A stretch of DNA of 47,675 nucleotides from contig NZ_AMZN01000128.1 of assembly GCF_000331535.1 (NCBI RefSeq), positions 1 to 47,675 on the forward strand, written 5' to 3'. The translations under genes were made by a program, and so were the position numbers. The DNA comes from Fulvivirga imtechensis AK7. Its GTDB lineage: Bacteria > Bacteroidota > Bacteroidia > Cytophagales > Cyclobacteriaceae. Below are positions 39,463 to 47,675 of the stretch, one piece after another (the stretch's first letter is position 1; each line of letters begins with the position of its first letter). The notes below the pieces were generated by a model that worked only from the letters and a program-made list of their open reading frames with translations, was not told where the DNA came from and ran no database searches.

Positions 39463-40316
39463 TTCTAATTGGTATCAGTGGTTCTACAAAGTGTGACTGG
39501 CGGCTTGTTGACGATGCTAATATCATTAAGCAGGTAAGCACCGATGGAATTAATCCTTTCTTTCACAGCGAAGAAAAGATTGCCGATACCATCCGATCTG
39601 CTATTGACATAACCAATCATGCTGACACCCTTGAAGCAGCATTTGTTTACAGTGCAGGCTGCGGCAGTAAAAGCCTTCAGATGATAGTAAAAAGGGCGGT
39701 TTCAAAAGTGATCCCCAGGGCGCATCACTATGTAAATCATGATATAGTAGCTTCCGCCCTGGCCACCTACGAAGGCACTCCCAGCATTTCCTGCATACTA
39801 GGCACAGGCGCTAATTCATGCTATTTTGATGGTGATATAGTAAGACAGGAAACCCCGGCTTTGGACTATATTTTAGGTGATGAAGGAGGGGGTTCATATT
39901 ATGGCAAGAAGCTTTTAAATGCGTATCTGTACAAAAAGCTTCCGGCACATATCCACGTGGCTTTTACTGAAAGATATAATCTCTCAAAAGACGATATTCT
40001 CGAAAATGTATATATGAAGCCCTATGGCAATGTATATCTGGCGTCATTTATGAAGTTTATCGAAAAGTATAAAGATGAAGAGTACTTCCAGGAAATGCTC
40101 CAGGAGGGCATGAACCAGTTCATGGATCTTTATGTTACTACCTTTACTAAGTATCAGTCTGTAAAAACTCACTTTACAGGAGCTATTTCTCATATTTTTC
40201 AAGATATTTTAAAACCAGTTGCAGAAGAAAAGGGAATTATGGTTGGTAAAATCATTAAGGAGCCTATTGATGACCTGGTACAATATCACATAAAAAAACA
40301 CTACCAACAATCATGA
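39459..40316 (+). CDS. BadF/BadG-type sugar kinase (N-acetylglucosamine-kinase-like)
   Basis: 285 residues of the ASKHA ATPase superfamily: phosphate-1 loop 'GISGSTKCDWRLVD', phosphate-2 'CILGTGANSCYFDG', and 'YILGDEGGGSYYGKKLL'. In Bacteroidota these proteins are annotated as N-acetylglucosamine kinase or BadF/BadG/BcrA/BcrD ATPases; the hexosamine role is likely but unproven here. It overlaps pfkA and the following ROK gene by 4 nt each, so translation is probably coupled. Confidence 0.85.
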   Translation: MILIGISGSTKCDWRLVDDANIIKQVSTDGINPFFHSEEKIADTIRSAIDITNHADTLEAAFVYSAGCGSKSLQMIVKRAVSKVIPRAHHYVNHDIVASALATYEGTPSISCILGTGANSCYFDGDIVRQETPALDYILGDEGGGSYYGKKLLNAYLYKKLPAHIHVAFTERYNLSKDDILENVYMKPYGNVYLASFMKFIEKYKDEEYFQEMLQEGMNQFMDLYVTTFTKYQSVKTHFTGAISHIFQDILKPVAEEKGIMVGKIIKEPIDDLVQYHIKKHYQQS

Positions 40317-41290
40317 AGGACGTTACCGTAGGCATCGACATTGGTGGCACCAACACCAAGTTTGGCATTGTAGACAGCGAGGGCCAGGTCATATACCAGA
40401 GCAAACTACCCACCCAACGACACGCAGATTTCAAGGATTATATCAAAGAATTGGGCACTGCCATCAGGCAGGGACTGGCACAAACCAAAGAAAATTATAA
40501 TATTCAGGGGATAGGAGTTGGCGCTCCTAATGCCAACTATTTCAGGGGCACCATCGAGCATGCCCCCAACCTGGTATGGAAAGGCATTATACCTATTGTA
40601 GAGATCATACAGAAAGACTTTAATGTACCTGTGATCATCACCAATGATGCAAATGCCGCTGCTATGGGTGAAATGATATACGGCAACGCCAAAGGCATGC
40701 GCGACTTTATCATGATCACGCTTGGTACCGGCTTAGGGTCGGGTATAGTATCAAATGGTGAACTCATTTACGGTTTCGAGGGATTTGCTGCTGAGCTGGG
40801 CCATGTTACTGTCAACCCGAATGGAAGGCACTGTGGATGTGGTAAGGTTGGATGTCTCGAAACATATGTATCGGCCACAGGTATTAAGCGCACTGTTTAT
40901 AAGCTACTGGCTGACTATATAGAAGAGAGTGAGCTAAGGGGGATCAGCTTCCACGACCTTTCGACTAAAATGATCACCGAAGCAGCATTACGAGGCGATC
41001 TGGTGGCTAAGGCCGCATTTGAATACACCGGCAAAATTCTGGGGTCCAAGCTTGCTGATAGTGTAGCACACACAAACCCGGAAGCCATTTTCATATTCGG
41101 AGGATTATCTCTCGCTGGTGATTTGATATTCACCCCTACTAAAAAGTACCTGGAAGCTAACCTTATGCCTATTTACAAAAATAAAGTAAAAGTCTTACCT
41201 TCGGGTCTTCAAAACCAAAGCGCCCCCATACTTGGGGCAAGCAGTTTGGTAGTCGACTATTTAAATAAAAAATCATCCGTTAGTATATGA
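40313..41290 (+). CDS. ROK-family glucokinase
   Basis: 325 residues. 'GIDIGGTNTKFGIVD' is the ATP phosphate loop, and 'LGTGLGSGIV' and 'ELGHVTVNPNGRHCGCGKVG' give the ROK signature and zinc site (His plus three Cys in CGCGKVGC). 'CLETYVSATG' completes it. The lack of a DNA-binding N-terminus makes it a kinase rather than a repressor. It probably phosphorylates glucose released by the GH15 enzyme encoded next, with which it overlaps by 4 nt. Confidence 0.92.
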   Translation: MKDVTVGIDIGGTNTKFGIVDSEGQVIYQSKLPTQRHADFKDYIKELGTAIRQGLAQTKENYNIQGIGVGAPNANYFRGTIEHAPNLVWKGIIPIVEIIQKDFNVPVIITNDANAAAMGEMIYGNAKGMRDFIMITLGTGLGSGIVSNGELIYGFEGFAAELGHVTVNPNGRHCGCGKVGCLETYVSATGIKRTVYKLLADYIEESELRGISFHDLSTKMITEAALRGDLVAKAAFEYTGKILGSKLADSVAHTNPEAIFIFGGLSLAGDLIFTPTKKYLEANLMPIYKNKVKVLPSGLQNQSAPILGASSLVVDYLNKKSSVSI

Positions 41291-43068
41291 CGAAACATAC
41301 TTATGAATATGGCCTGATCGGCAATTGCTCTTATCAGGCTCATATTCACAAAAATACCAATATAGAATGGATGTGCTGGCCTCGCTTTGACAGCAGTTTT
41401 ATATTCGGTAAAATGTTAGATTCCGAAAAAGGCGGTGAATTCTCCATTCAACCCTCGGAAGGTATAAAGGAAAGCCGTCAGTACTATCTGGAAAATACTA
41501 ATATCCTCTGCACAGAGATCACATCTGCTGAAGGCACCTACAGGGTGACCGATTTTGCTCCCCGCTTTCATCAGTACGACCGGTATTTTAAGCCGCTGAT
41601 GCTTGTAAGAAAGATCGAGCCTCTGCAGGGACGGCCACGGGTAAAGGTGATTTGCCACCCGGTAGCGGATTATGGCAACCTCACCCCTTCACAATATGAG
41701 GCAAGCAACCATATTGAATATCTTGGTCTTGAAAAAGAGGTTAGACTTACCTCCAATTTTTCCCTTTCTTATATCGTACAAAACAGGGATATTGTTCTTA
41801 ATGAGACAAAATACCTCGTGCTCACCTATGGCGCCCCACTTGAAGCCCCTCTGGCCAGCACCTGCGAAAGCTTCCTGGACATGACGAAGCGATATTGGAG
41901 GGGATGGGTAAAAAACCTTAGCGTCAGCAACTTCCATCAGGCGCAGATCAACCGCTCTGCCTTGGTATTAAAGATCCACCAATACGAGGACACCGGGGCT
42001 ATTATAGCTGCCGGCACTACCAGCCTGCCGGAATCCCCGGGCAGCGGCAGAAACTGGGACTACAGGTATTGCTGGATGCGTGATGCATATTATACGCTTA
42101 CTGCGTTTAATAATATAGGCCACTTTGAGGAGTTAGAGCGGTATTTCAATTATATTGTCAATATTTCGGTCAAGTCCAGCGAAAGATTTCAGCCGCTATA
42201 CGGCATTACCGGTGAAGAGCAGCTTGTTGAGCAGATCCTTGATCTTAAAGGTTATTTGGGCAACCAGCCGGTGCGTATTGGCAATCAAGCATATACTCAC
42301 GTACAAAATGACGTTTATGGCCAACTACTGGCTGCCTTGCTTCCTTTGTATGTAGACAGAAGATTCATCAACCTGGAGAGATCAGACTCCCTTAACCTGA
42401 TACATGACATTCTTAAGCAGATAGATCAACTCATGGACGAACCCGATGCCGGTTTATGGGAATTCCGAACGTTGAGCCAATACCATTGCTATACTTATCT
42501 TTTCCATTGGGCAGGCGCTAAAGCTGCTCATAAGATAGGAAAGGCCTTTGATAATAAGGAGATCATGCTGTTGGCAGAGAAACTCATAAAAGATTCATCA
42601 GAAAAGATAGAAGCATGTTTTGATGCCACGCGTGGCGTATATACTCAGGCGATAGGTTCCAAAAATCTTGATGCCAGCAATTTACAGCTTATAATGATGG
42701 GCTACCTGGAAAATGATTCGGAAGCAGCCAAAAAACACCTGATCGAACTGGAAAAAGAACTACGTTCCAAAGAGGGCCTTTTCTACCGCTACAAGCATTC
42801 GGATGATTTTGGTGAACCGGAAACCACCTTCCTGATCTGTGCTTTTTGGCATGTGGAAGCACTTACGTGTGCGGGAAGAGTTGACGAGGCCATTAAAGCC
42901 TTTGAAAACCTGCTGACCTATAGCAATCATCTGGGATTGCTTAGCGAAGATGTAGATGCTAAAACCGGCAGTCAATGGGGCAACTTCCCCCAGGCATATA
43001 GCCATGTTGGCCTGGTAAACGCAGCCTATAGGATCAGTAGAAAGCTAGACAGACCCAACTTTTTTTAG
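41287..43068 (+). CDS. Glycoside hydrolase family 15 enzyme (trehalase/glucoamylase-like)
   Basis: 593 residues with no signal peptide, so cytoplasmic. An N-terminal beta-sandwich ('GLIGNCSYQAHIHKNTNIEW', 'PRFDSSFIFGKML') precedes an (alpha/alpha)6 barrel with 'SGRNWDYRYCWMRDA' and, near the end, 'GLLSEDVD' and 'QWGNFPQAYSHVGLVNAA'. These fit GH15, whose members release glucose from alpha-glucans or, in some bacteria, from trehalose. The neighbouring trehalose synthesis gene favours trehalase activity. Its last 24 nt overlap the end of otsAB on the opposite strand. Confidence 0.9.
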   Translation: MTKHTYEYGLIGNCSYQAHIHKNTNIEWMCWPRFDSSFIFGKMLDSEKGGEFSIQPSEGIKESRQYYLENTNILCTEITSAEGTYRVTDFAPRFHQYDRYFKPLMLVRKIEPLQGRPRVKVICHPVADYGNLTPSQYEASNHIEYLGLEKEVRLTSNFSLSYIVQNRDIVLNETKYLVLTYGAPLEAPLASTCESFLDMTKRYWRGWVKNLSVSNFHQAQINRSALVLKIHQYEDTGAIIAAGTTSLPESPGSGRNWDYRYCWMRDAYYTLTAFNNIGHFEELERYFNYIVNISVKSSERFQPLYGITGEEQLVEQILDLKGYLGNQPVRIGNQAYTHVQNDVYGQLLAALLPLYVDRRFINLERSDSLNLIHDILKQIDQLMDEPDAGLWEFRTLSQYHCYTYLFHWAGAKAAHKIGKAFDNKEIMLLAEKLIKDSSEKIEACFDATRGVYTQAIGSKNLDASNLQLIMMGYLENDSEAAKKHLIELEKELRSKEGLFYRYKHSDDFGEPETTFLICAFWHVEALTCAGRVDEAIKAFENLLTYSNHLGLLSEDVDAKTGSQWGNFPQAYSHVGLVNAAYRISRKLDRPNFF

Positions 43069-45249
43069 AGCGCCCTGCATATTTTCCAGCAGGCTTCTCA
43101 CAGCTTCGTAATCACGAACGCTATACTTTGCCCCTGAGCGCAGGTCTCCTACCTTTATGGTATAGGCATGCTCCGGCATGGCTTTGAAAGTATCTTCATC
43201 AGTCCAGTCGTCACCAATGGCCATTATGAAGTCGGTATCTTTATGCCGCTCCACCCATCTTGAGCTGGCTTTACCCTTATTTACTTCCAGGTTTTTAATC
43301 TCAACTACTTTGTTGCCTTCGAGTACCTGTAAATTCATATTTACTGAAAGATACTTCAGGTGACTGATGATCTCGCGTGCGCGAAGCTCACCTAAACCTG
43401 TCTCTACCTTTCTATAATGCCACACCAATGAGTAATCCTTCTCTTCAATGAAAGACCTGGGTGTTTTGTCGGCATACATTTCAAGAATAGGGCCTATCTC
43501 CTGCTTCCATGATGCATCCAGTGTTTCAATTGTTTTCCATTCTTCACCATTCATGCGCACCCATACACCATGTTCTCCGACAAACTCCAGGTTCAGGTCT
43601 CCGAGCCATTTCTCAAGAGTCATCCGGTCTCTGCCGCTAATTACTACCACATGAGTATTTTCTAACTCTGACAAGCCCTTCAATATCTCGCGCAACTGCT
43701 TATCCGGTTTGGCTTGCTGCGGATCATTGTTAAATGGCACCAGTGTGCCGTCATAATCCAGGAATAGCAACCTGCTTCTACTCTTGGCAAAGGCATCGAT
43801 CATATCCTCCTTCATCTGAATATCCATCACTTTTGTGGCCATCTTACGCTGCTTTTCCTTCACCTGATCGAGGCGACCCAGGAAAAGCTTCACCCAGTGG
43901 TGAATATTGAATTTCTTTAGCGTATCCTGCATATATTCCATATGTTCTTCCTGCTCGTCCTCAGGCATAGTCAGCGCTTCGTAAATGGCATCCACCACCT
44001 GATGCTTATCGTTAGGGTTTACTATGATCGCCTCTGATAACTCCTTGGAAGCACCAGCCATCTCACTGAGAATGAGCACCCCTCGTTTGTCTAGTTTGCT
44101 GGCAACAAACTCCTTACAAACCAGATTCATACCGTCACGCATAGGGGTAACGAGCGCCACATCAGCCATGCGGTAAAATGCAGACAGATCCTCCAGAGGG
44201 AAAGACCTGTAGAAATAATGAATGGGTGTCCAGTTCATAGAGCCGTACTTACCGTTAATCCGGCCTACAAGCAGATCTACCTCCTCCTTTAATGACTTAT
44301 AGTTCTCCACATTGTCTCTTGACGGCACCACTACCATCAGCAGCGAAACTTTGCCTTGATATTCAGGGTGCTTGGATAAAAATATATCGAAGATCTGTAG
44401 CCTGGCCGGGATACCTTTGGAATAGTCCAGCCTGTCGATGGACAACATCAGCTTTTGGTCACCCAAAGAAGTCCTGAACTTTACCTCTCTACTCAGTGTA
44501 GTTGGTGAGGCCGCAGAAGCTGCATATTTATCGTAGTCGATACCGATGGGAAACGAATCGACCACAATTGTCCTTCTGTCTCTCATGATCTGCCCGTGGT
44601 GGTTGCCCAAAAAACTGATGCGGCTCACTGCACTGAGAAAGTGACGCATATCATCATAAGTATGGAATCCAATCAGGTCAGAACCCATGACGCCATCCAG
44701 CAATTCCTTCCTCCATGGAAGCAGGCGAAAGACCTCAAATGAAGGGAATGGGATGTGCAGGAAAAAGCCGATACTAGCGTCAGCCAGCTTCTGACGGATC
44801 ATGTCAGGCAGGAGCATCAGTTGATAATCATGCACCCAGATGGTATCATCTGGATTGGCTATCGCCACCACCTGGTCGCAAAACTTCTGATTTACCTTTT
44901 TATACTCTACCCAATAAGACTTCTTGTATAATGCATACTGATTAAAGTAATGAAATGTAGGCCACAGTGTTTCATTGCTAAACCCTTCATAAAACAACCG
45001 TATCTCTTCTTCCGTTAAGAACACGGGGCTCATGTTTTCCTCTTTCAGCCGCTGGGAGGCTTCATTCTTATTGGATTCATCTGTGAAATACAGCCCAGGC
45101 CAGCCCACCCATACATTGTCTCCCTGTTTATAGACTGATCCCAGTCCTGTAGCAAGCCCGCCTTCACTGGGTTTATAATGAAGGTTTCCTTTGCTATCCT
45201 TTTGTACTTTAACCGGAAGCCTGTTAGATACGATTATTGTTCTTGCCAT
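43045..45249 (-). CDS. otsAB: Fused trehalose-6-phosphate synthase/phosphatase
   Basis: 734 residues from the ATG at 45249 ('[15 protein letters not shown]', the standard GT20 start; an upstream ATG at 45324 adds 25 unlikely residues). OtsA part ~1-470: '[13 protein letters not shown]', '[11 protein letters not shown]', '[12 protein letters not shown]'. OtsB part ~490-734, a HAD phosphatase: '[12 protein letters not shown]' (nucleophile Asp) and '[12 protein letters not shown]'. It makes trehalose from UDP-glucose and glucose 6-phosphate in two steps. It is convergent with, and overlaps, the GH15 gene. Confidence 0.96.
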   Translation of the reverse strand: MARTIIVSNRLPVKVQKDSKGNLHYKPSEGGLATGLGSVYKQGDNVWVGWPGLYFTDESNKNEASQRLKEENMSPVFLTEEEIRLFYEGFSNETLWPTFHYFNQYALYKKSYWVEYKKVNQKFCDQVVAIANPDDTIWVHDYQLMLLPDMIRQKLADASIGFFLHIPFPSFEVFRLLPWRKELLDGVMGSDLIGFHTYDDMRHFLSAVSRISFLGNHHGQIMRDRRTIVVDSFPIGIDYDKYAASAASPTTLSREVKFRTSLGDQKLMLSIDRLDYSKGIPARLQIFDIFLSKHPEYQGKVSLLMVVVPSRDNVENYKSLKEEVDLLVGRINGKYGSMNWTPIHYFYRSFPLEDLSAFYRMADVALVTPMRDGMNLVCKEFVASKLDKRGVLILSEMAGASKELSEAIIVNPNDKHQVVDAIYEALTMPEDEQEEHMEYMQDTLKKFNIHHWVKLFLGRLDQVKEKQRKMATKVMDIQMKEDMIDAFAKSRSRLLFLDYDGTLVPFNNDPQQAKPDKQLREILKGLSELENTHVVVISGRDRMTLEKWLGDLNLEFVGEHGVWVRMNGEEWKTIETLDASWKQEIGPILEMYADKTPRSFIEEKDYSLVWHYRKVETGLGELRAREIISHLKYLSVNMNLQVLEGNKVVEIKNLEVNKGKASSRWVERHKDTDFIMAIGDDWTDEDTFKAMPEHAYTIKVGDLRSGAKYSVRDYEAVRSLLENMQGALKKVGSV

Positions 45250-45411
45250 AACATGAATATACCAAATGATCGTTAAAATGTAAAAAAGAGCATCAACGAA
45301 ATTGCACCATTCTAACAATGGCACTCATCATTGGTTTGCGATAAGCTCCAATTTAGTGTCACTTTTAATCATGTCATCAAACTGCAACACCGGCTACACC
45401 GATGGCATTTC

Positions 45412-46416
45412 TCAATGAACTTCCATGACGGGAAGCGGGCGCGGAGGATATTTAGCGGCTACCTCTGCGATGGCTTTGATATGCTCTGGCGTTGTTCCAC
45501 AACAACCACCAATGATATTGATCAATCCTTCTTTCAAAAATACTTCTATCTGTGCGGCCATGGCCTCAGGAGTCTCATCGTATTCTCCAAATTCGTTGGG
45601 CAACCCTGCATTTGGGTGAGCGCTAACGAAGAATTCTGATTCTTTTGCGAGCACCTGTAAATATGGTCGCAATTCTTTGGCGCCCAATGCGCAATTCAGA
45701 CCTATGCTCAGCAGGGGCATGTGCTCCAGGGAGATAAGAAAGGCCTGAGTAGTTTGTCCTGACAAGGTTCGCCCACTGGCATCGGTAATAGTTCCGGACA
45801 CCATAACCGGCAATTCCCGGCCTATTTCTTCAAACAGTTCAGATATTCCAAAGAGGGCTGCTTTAGCATTTAATGTGTCAAATACCGTTTCTACTAGCAA
45901 TATGTCCACTCCACCATCGATCAATGCCCTCGCCTGTTCTTTATAGGCCTGAGCCAATTGATCAAAGCTAATGGCTCTGTAGCCAGGATTATTAACATCC
46001 GGTGATAATGAAGCTGTTCTGTTGGTGGGGCCGATTGAACCTGCCACAAATCTTGGCTTATCAGGTTGCTGAGCAGTAAACTCATCCGCTACCTCTCTGG
46101 CCAAACGCGCCGACTGATAGTTGATGTCATAAACCGCATCCTCAAGATGATAATCGGCCTGAGCAATAGTAGTACTGCTAAAAGTATTAGTCTCAGCAAT
46201 GTCCGCTCCTGCTTCGAAGTATGCCCGGTGAATATCTTTAATAATATCGGGTCTTGTAACGGAAAGAAGATCATTATTACCCTTAAGCGAATACTGGTGA
46301 TCTTTGAATCTTTCGCCCCTGAAGTCTTCTTCTGTCAACTTATATCGCTGGATCATAGTACCCATAGCTCCATCGAGCAGTAGTATCCTTCTCGTGAGTA
46401 ACTCCTTAATATCCAT
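45412..46416 (-). CDS. Homocysteine S-methyltransferase module (MetH N-terminal domain as a separate protein)
   Basis: 334 residues from '[20 protein letters not shown]'; an ATG at 46464 would add 16 non-homologous residues. It matches the first barrel of cobalamin-dependent methionine synthase: '[20 protein letters not shown]', '[15 protein letters not shown]', and the zinc cysteines in 'GLNCALGA' and '[10 protein letters not shown]'. In Bacteroidota MetH is often split, with the folate/cobalamin part encoded next. Here the next gene is otsAB, so the partner must be elsewhere, or the module uses another methyl donor such as S-methylmethionine. Confidence 0.88.
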   Translation of the reverse strand: MDIKELLTRRILLLDGAMGTMIQRYKLTEEDFRGERFKDHQYSLKGNNDLLSVTRPDIIKDIHRAYFEAGADIAETNTFSSTTIAQADYHLEDAVYDINYQSARLAREVADEFTAQQPDKPRFVAGSIGPTNRTASLSPDVNNPGYRAISFDQLAQAYKEQARALIDGGVDILLVETVFDTLNAKAALFGISELFEEIGRELPVMVSGTITDASGRTLSGQTTQAFLISLEHMPLLSIGLNCALGAKELRPYLQVLAKESEFFVSAHPNAGLPNEFGEYDETPEAMAAQIEVFLKEGLINIIGGCCGTTPEHIKAIAEVAAKYPPRPLPVMEVH

Positions 46417-46516
46417 AGCCCCTTGTTTTTGTTTTGAAATATAAAATTGTAAATAATCCTGCAAAATTCTATTATAATCAATAGATTATTAATTTTATGG
46501 TGAAAACTTTTCCAAT

Positions 46517-47416
46517 TTGAGACTAGCAGCAATAGACATAGGCTCCAACGCCATACGATTACAGGTTACGAATACGATCAGGACCAAAGGGCAGCTTAAC
46601 TTCAAAAAGCTTGAGTACGTGCGCTTTCCCCTCCGGCTTGGACAGGACGTCTTTAACACCGGAAGCATCAGCCCTTCGAAAAAGACAAAATTTAAAAAGC
46701 TCATGCGTGCCTTTAAGCTCTTGATCGACCTATATGAGGTGGATGATTATATGGCCTGCGCTACCTCTGCCATGCGAGAAGCTAAAAATGGACCGGACAT
46801 AGTGCAGGAGATAGAAGAAGATGTGAAGCTAAAGATCAGAGTTATCGATGGAAAAAAAGAAGCTTTGCTGATCAATAATGCTATTAGTTCTTTTCTGGAT
46901 AACAAAAAGAATTATCTGCACATCGATGTTGGTGGTGGCAGCACGGAGTTAACAATTATTAAAGGAGGCAAAAAACTTACCGCCCGGTCTTTCAAAATAG
47001 GGTCTGTTCGCAGATTGGAGCATCATGATTCGCCTCTGATCTGGAAAAATATGAAGAAGTGGGTCTCTGAAAATATAGCCGGCAAGATAGATAAGGTAAT
47101 AGCAGTAGGCACGGGGGGTAACATCAACAAGATCTTTGAGCTGGCCGAAAAAGCCCCTGGTGATAAATTGACGCTATCAAAGGTAAAAGAGGTTCAAAAA
47201 TTTGTACGCGGACTTACTATGGAAGAGCGTATCAATGATCTACAACTGAATCCTGACCGGGCGGATGTTATCATTCCTGCTTCTGAGATCTACATTGCAG
47301 TAATGGAGTGGGCCGGAGCAAAAGGCATAATCGTACCCGATGTTGGTCTCAAAGATGGCATTATGCAACACCTTTATGAACGAAATCTTACCAAGGAAAA
47401 AGTGAAGTTTAGCTAG
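46517..47416 (+). CDS. Ppx/GppA-family exopolyphosphatase-like protein
   Basis: 299 residues. It begins at TTG, since no in-frame ATG or GTG fits; 'LAAIDIGSNAIRLQV' then gives the expected ASKHA phosphate loop. 'ACATSAMREAKN', 'HIDVGGGSTELTII' and 'VIAVGTGGNINKI' are further family signatures. It is the short two-domain form without the C-terminal HD part. It hydrolyses polyphosphate or pppGpp. It is divergent from the methyltransferase module across 100 bp. Confidence 0.9.
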   Translation: MRLAAIDIGSNAIRLQVTNTIRTKGQLNFKKLEYVRFPLRLGQDVFNTGSISPSKKTKFKKLMRAFKLLIDLYEVDDYMACATSAMREAKNGPDIVQEIEEDVKLKIRVIDGKKEALLINNAISSFLDNKKNYLHIDVGGGSTELTIIKGGKKLTARSFKIGSVRRLEHHDSPLIWKNMKKWVSENIAGKIDKVIAVGTGGNINKIFELAEKAPGDKLTLSKVKEVQKFVRGLTMEERINDLQLNPDRADVIIPASEIYIAVMEWAGAKGIIVPDVGLKDGIMQHLYERNLTKEKVKFS

Positions 47417-47422
47417 TTGCTG

Positions 47423-47520
47423 GTTGCTGATCTCTGGTTGCTTCTTGTGACTGGTTACTGGTTTCGTCTGGTTTCTTGTTTATTTGGTTTCAGGTTGAGT
47501 CCTGGTTTGCTTGCAGCTTG
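47423..47520 (+). repeat. CTGGTT-rich imperfect tandem repeat after the ppx-like gene
   Basis: CTGGTT words recur every 7-17 nt (CTGGTTGCTGATCT, CTGGTTGCTTCTTG, CTGGTTACTGGTTT). The segment CTGGTTTCTTGTTT also occurs inverted in the tail of the array at 36049-36158. Confidence 0.7.
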
Positions 47521-47619
47521 AAGCGTAAAGCTTGCGGCTAAATAGGTCGGTAAACGTGAATGGTTTCATATACGCAAACTACACCCCTCCCTGGGAGGAG
47601 AACAATGCTCTTAAGTTAA

Positions 47620-47675
47620 GGCGTCATCCCGAGGCTTCCAACAACTTTCAGTTGATTTTGAGGATAATGACATAG
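47620..47675 (-). repeat. Inverted arm of the long-TIR element family at the window end
   Basis: The reverse complement of this segment matches the window start and 26070-26122 ('tgtcattatcctcaaaatca' then 'actgaaagttgttg' and 'gcctcgggatgacgcc'). The terminal repeat itself is not preserved before 47620. Confidence 0.65.

Noticed and set aside
45370-45411. Decayed continuation of MetH after the methyltransferase module
   Set aside because: A short segment could be read as a broken 'SGLEP' region, but only with a stop and indels. Similarity is too weak to claim a pseudogene.
1-47675. tRNA, rRNA, phage or transposase genes
   Set aside because: None found on reading the gaps and predicted proteins on both strands.

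Overview
The window looks like a chromosomal segment of a member of the Bacteroidota, most likely Cytophagales. Support comes from a very large secreted protein with a C-terminal type IX secretion sorting domain, a TonB-dependent receptor with a carboxypeptidase-like N-terminal domain coupled to a DUF4249 lipoprotein, a split transketolase half, TAnnTTTG-type promoter boxes, and dispersed imperfect intergenic repeats. This placement is inference from gene content. I saw no rRNA, tRNA, CRISPR, phage or transposase gene. Both window ends carry arms of the same repeat family in opposite orientation, as would be expected if the window is a contig that broke at repeats.

Layout. 0.3-5.6 kb: a TerB-like helical protein, a 1451-residue T9SS propeller/PKD protein and a small lipoprotein. 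5.6-9.1 kb: a 14-TM MFS transporter, an NTF2/SnoaL-like secreted protein bracketed by two copies of a ~143-bp MITE-like element, and an OmpA-domain protein. 9.2-13.1 kb: a class III aminotransferase, then ArsC-like protein, HslV and pyruvate dehydrogenase E2 on the minus strand. 13.2-19.2 kb: a metalloprotease/propeller/barrel protein and a double M16 peptidase. 19.2-20.9 kb: 1.7 kb without convincing large genes, holding repeats, a possible 31-residue membrane protein and two paralogous candidate small RNAs on the minus strand. 20.9-25.6 kb: a pseudo-receiver, a NarL-type response regulator, a sensor kinase with periplasmic solute-binding domain and a divergent YfiR-like protein. 26-31 kb: an M49-like peptidase, a DUF4249 lipoprotein and a TonB receptor. 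31.4-36 kb: a YheT-type hydrolase, an SRAP (YedK/HMCES) homologue lacking its catalytic residues, a TPR protein and a VWA protein. 36.2-37.6 kb: a transketolase C-terminal half and methylglyoxal synthase. 37.7-45.2 kb: a Nudix-derived regulator divergent from a translationally coupled pfkA / BadF-type kinase / ROK kinase / GH15 operon, which runs tail-to-tail into trehalose-6-phosphate synthase/phosphatase. 45.4-47.4 kb: a stand-alone homocysteine methyltransferase module and a Ppx/GppA phosphatase.

Two local systems stand out. (1) Around the two-component genes, a 16-nt motif (RTAAGGGAAACRCKTA) lies 47-49 nt from a TAnnTTTG box in front of both candidate small RNAs and the pseudo-receiver. 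This suggests a local circuit of sensor, regulator, pseudo-receiver and twin sRNAs. One sRNA has 12 nt of perfect complementarity to the translation start region of the T9SS protein gene. (2) The glucose/trehalose operon has a perfect 17-bp palindrome between its promoter boxes and a catalytically degenerate Nudix regulator facing it. Everything here comes from reading the sequence; no database search was run.
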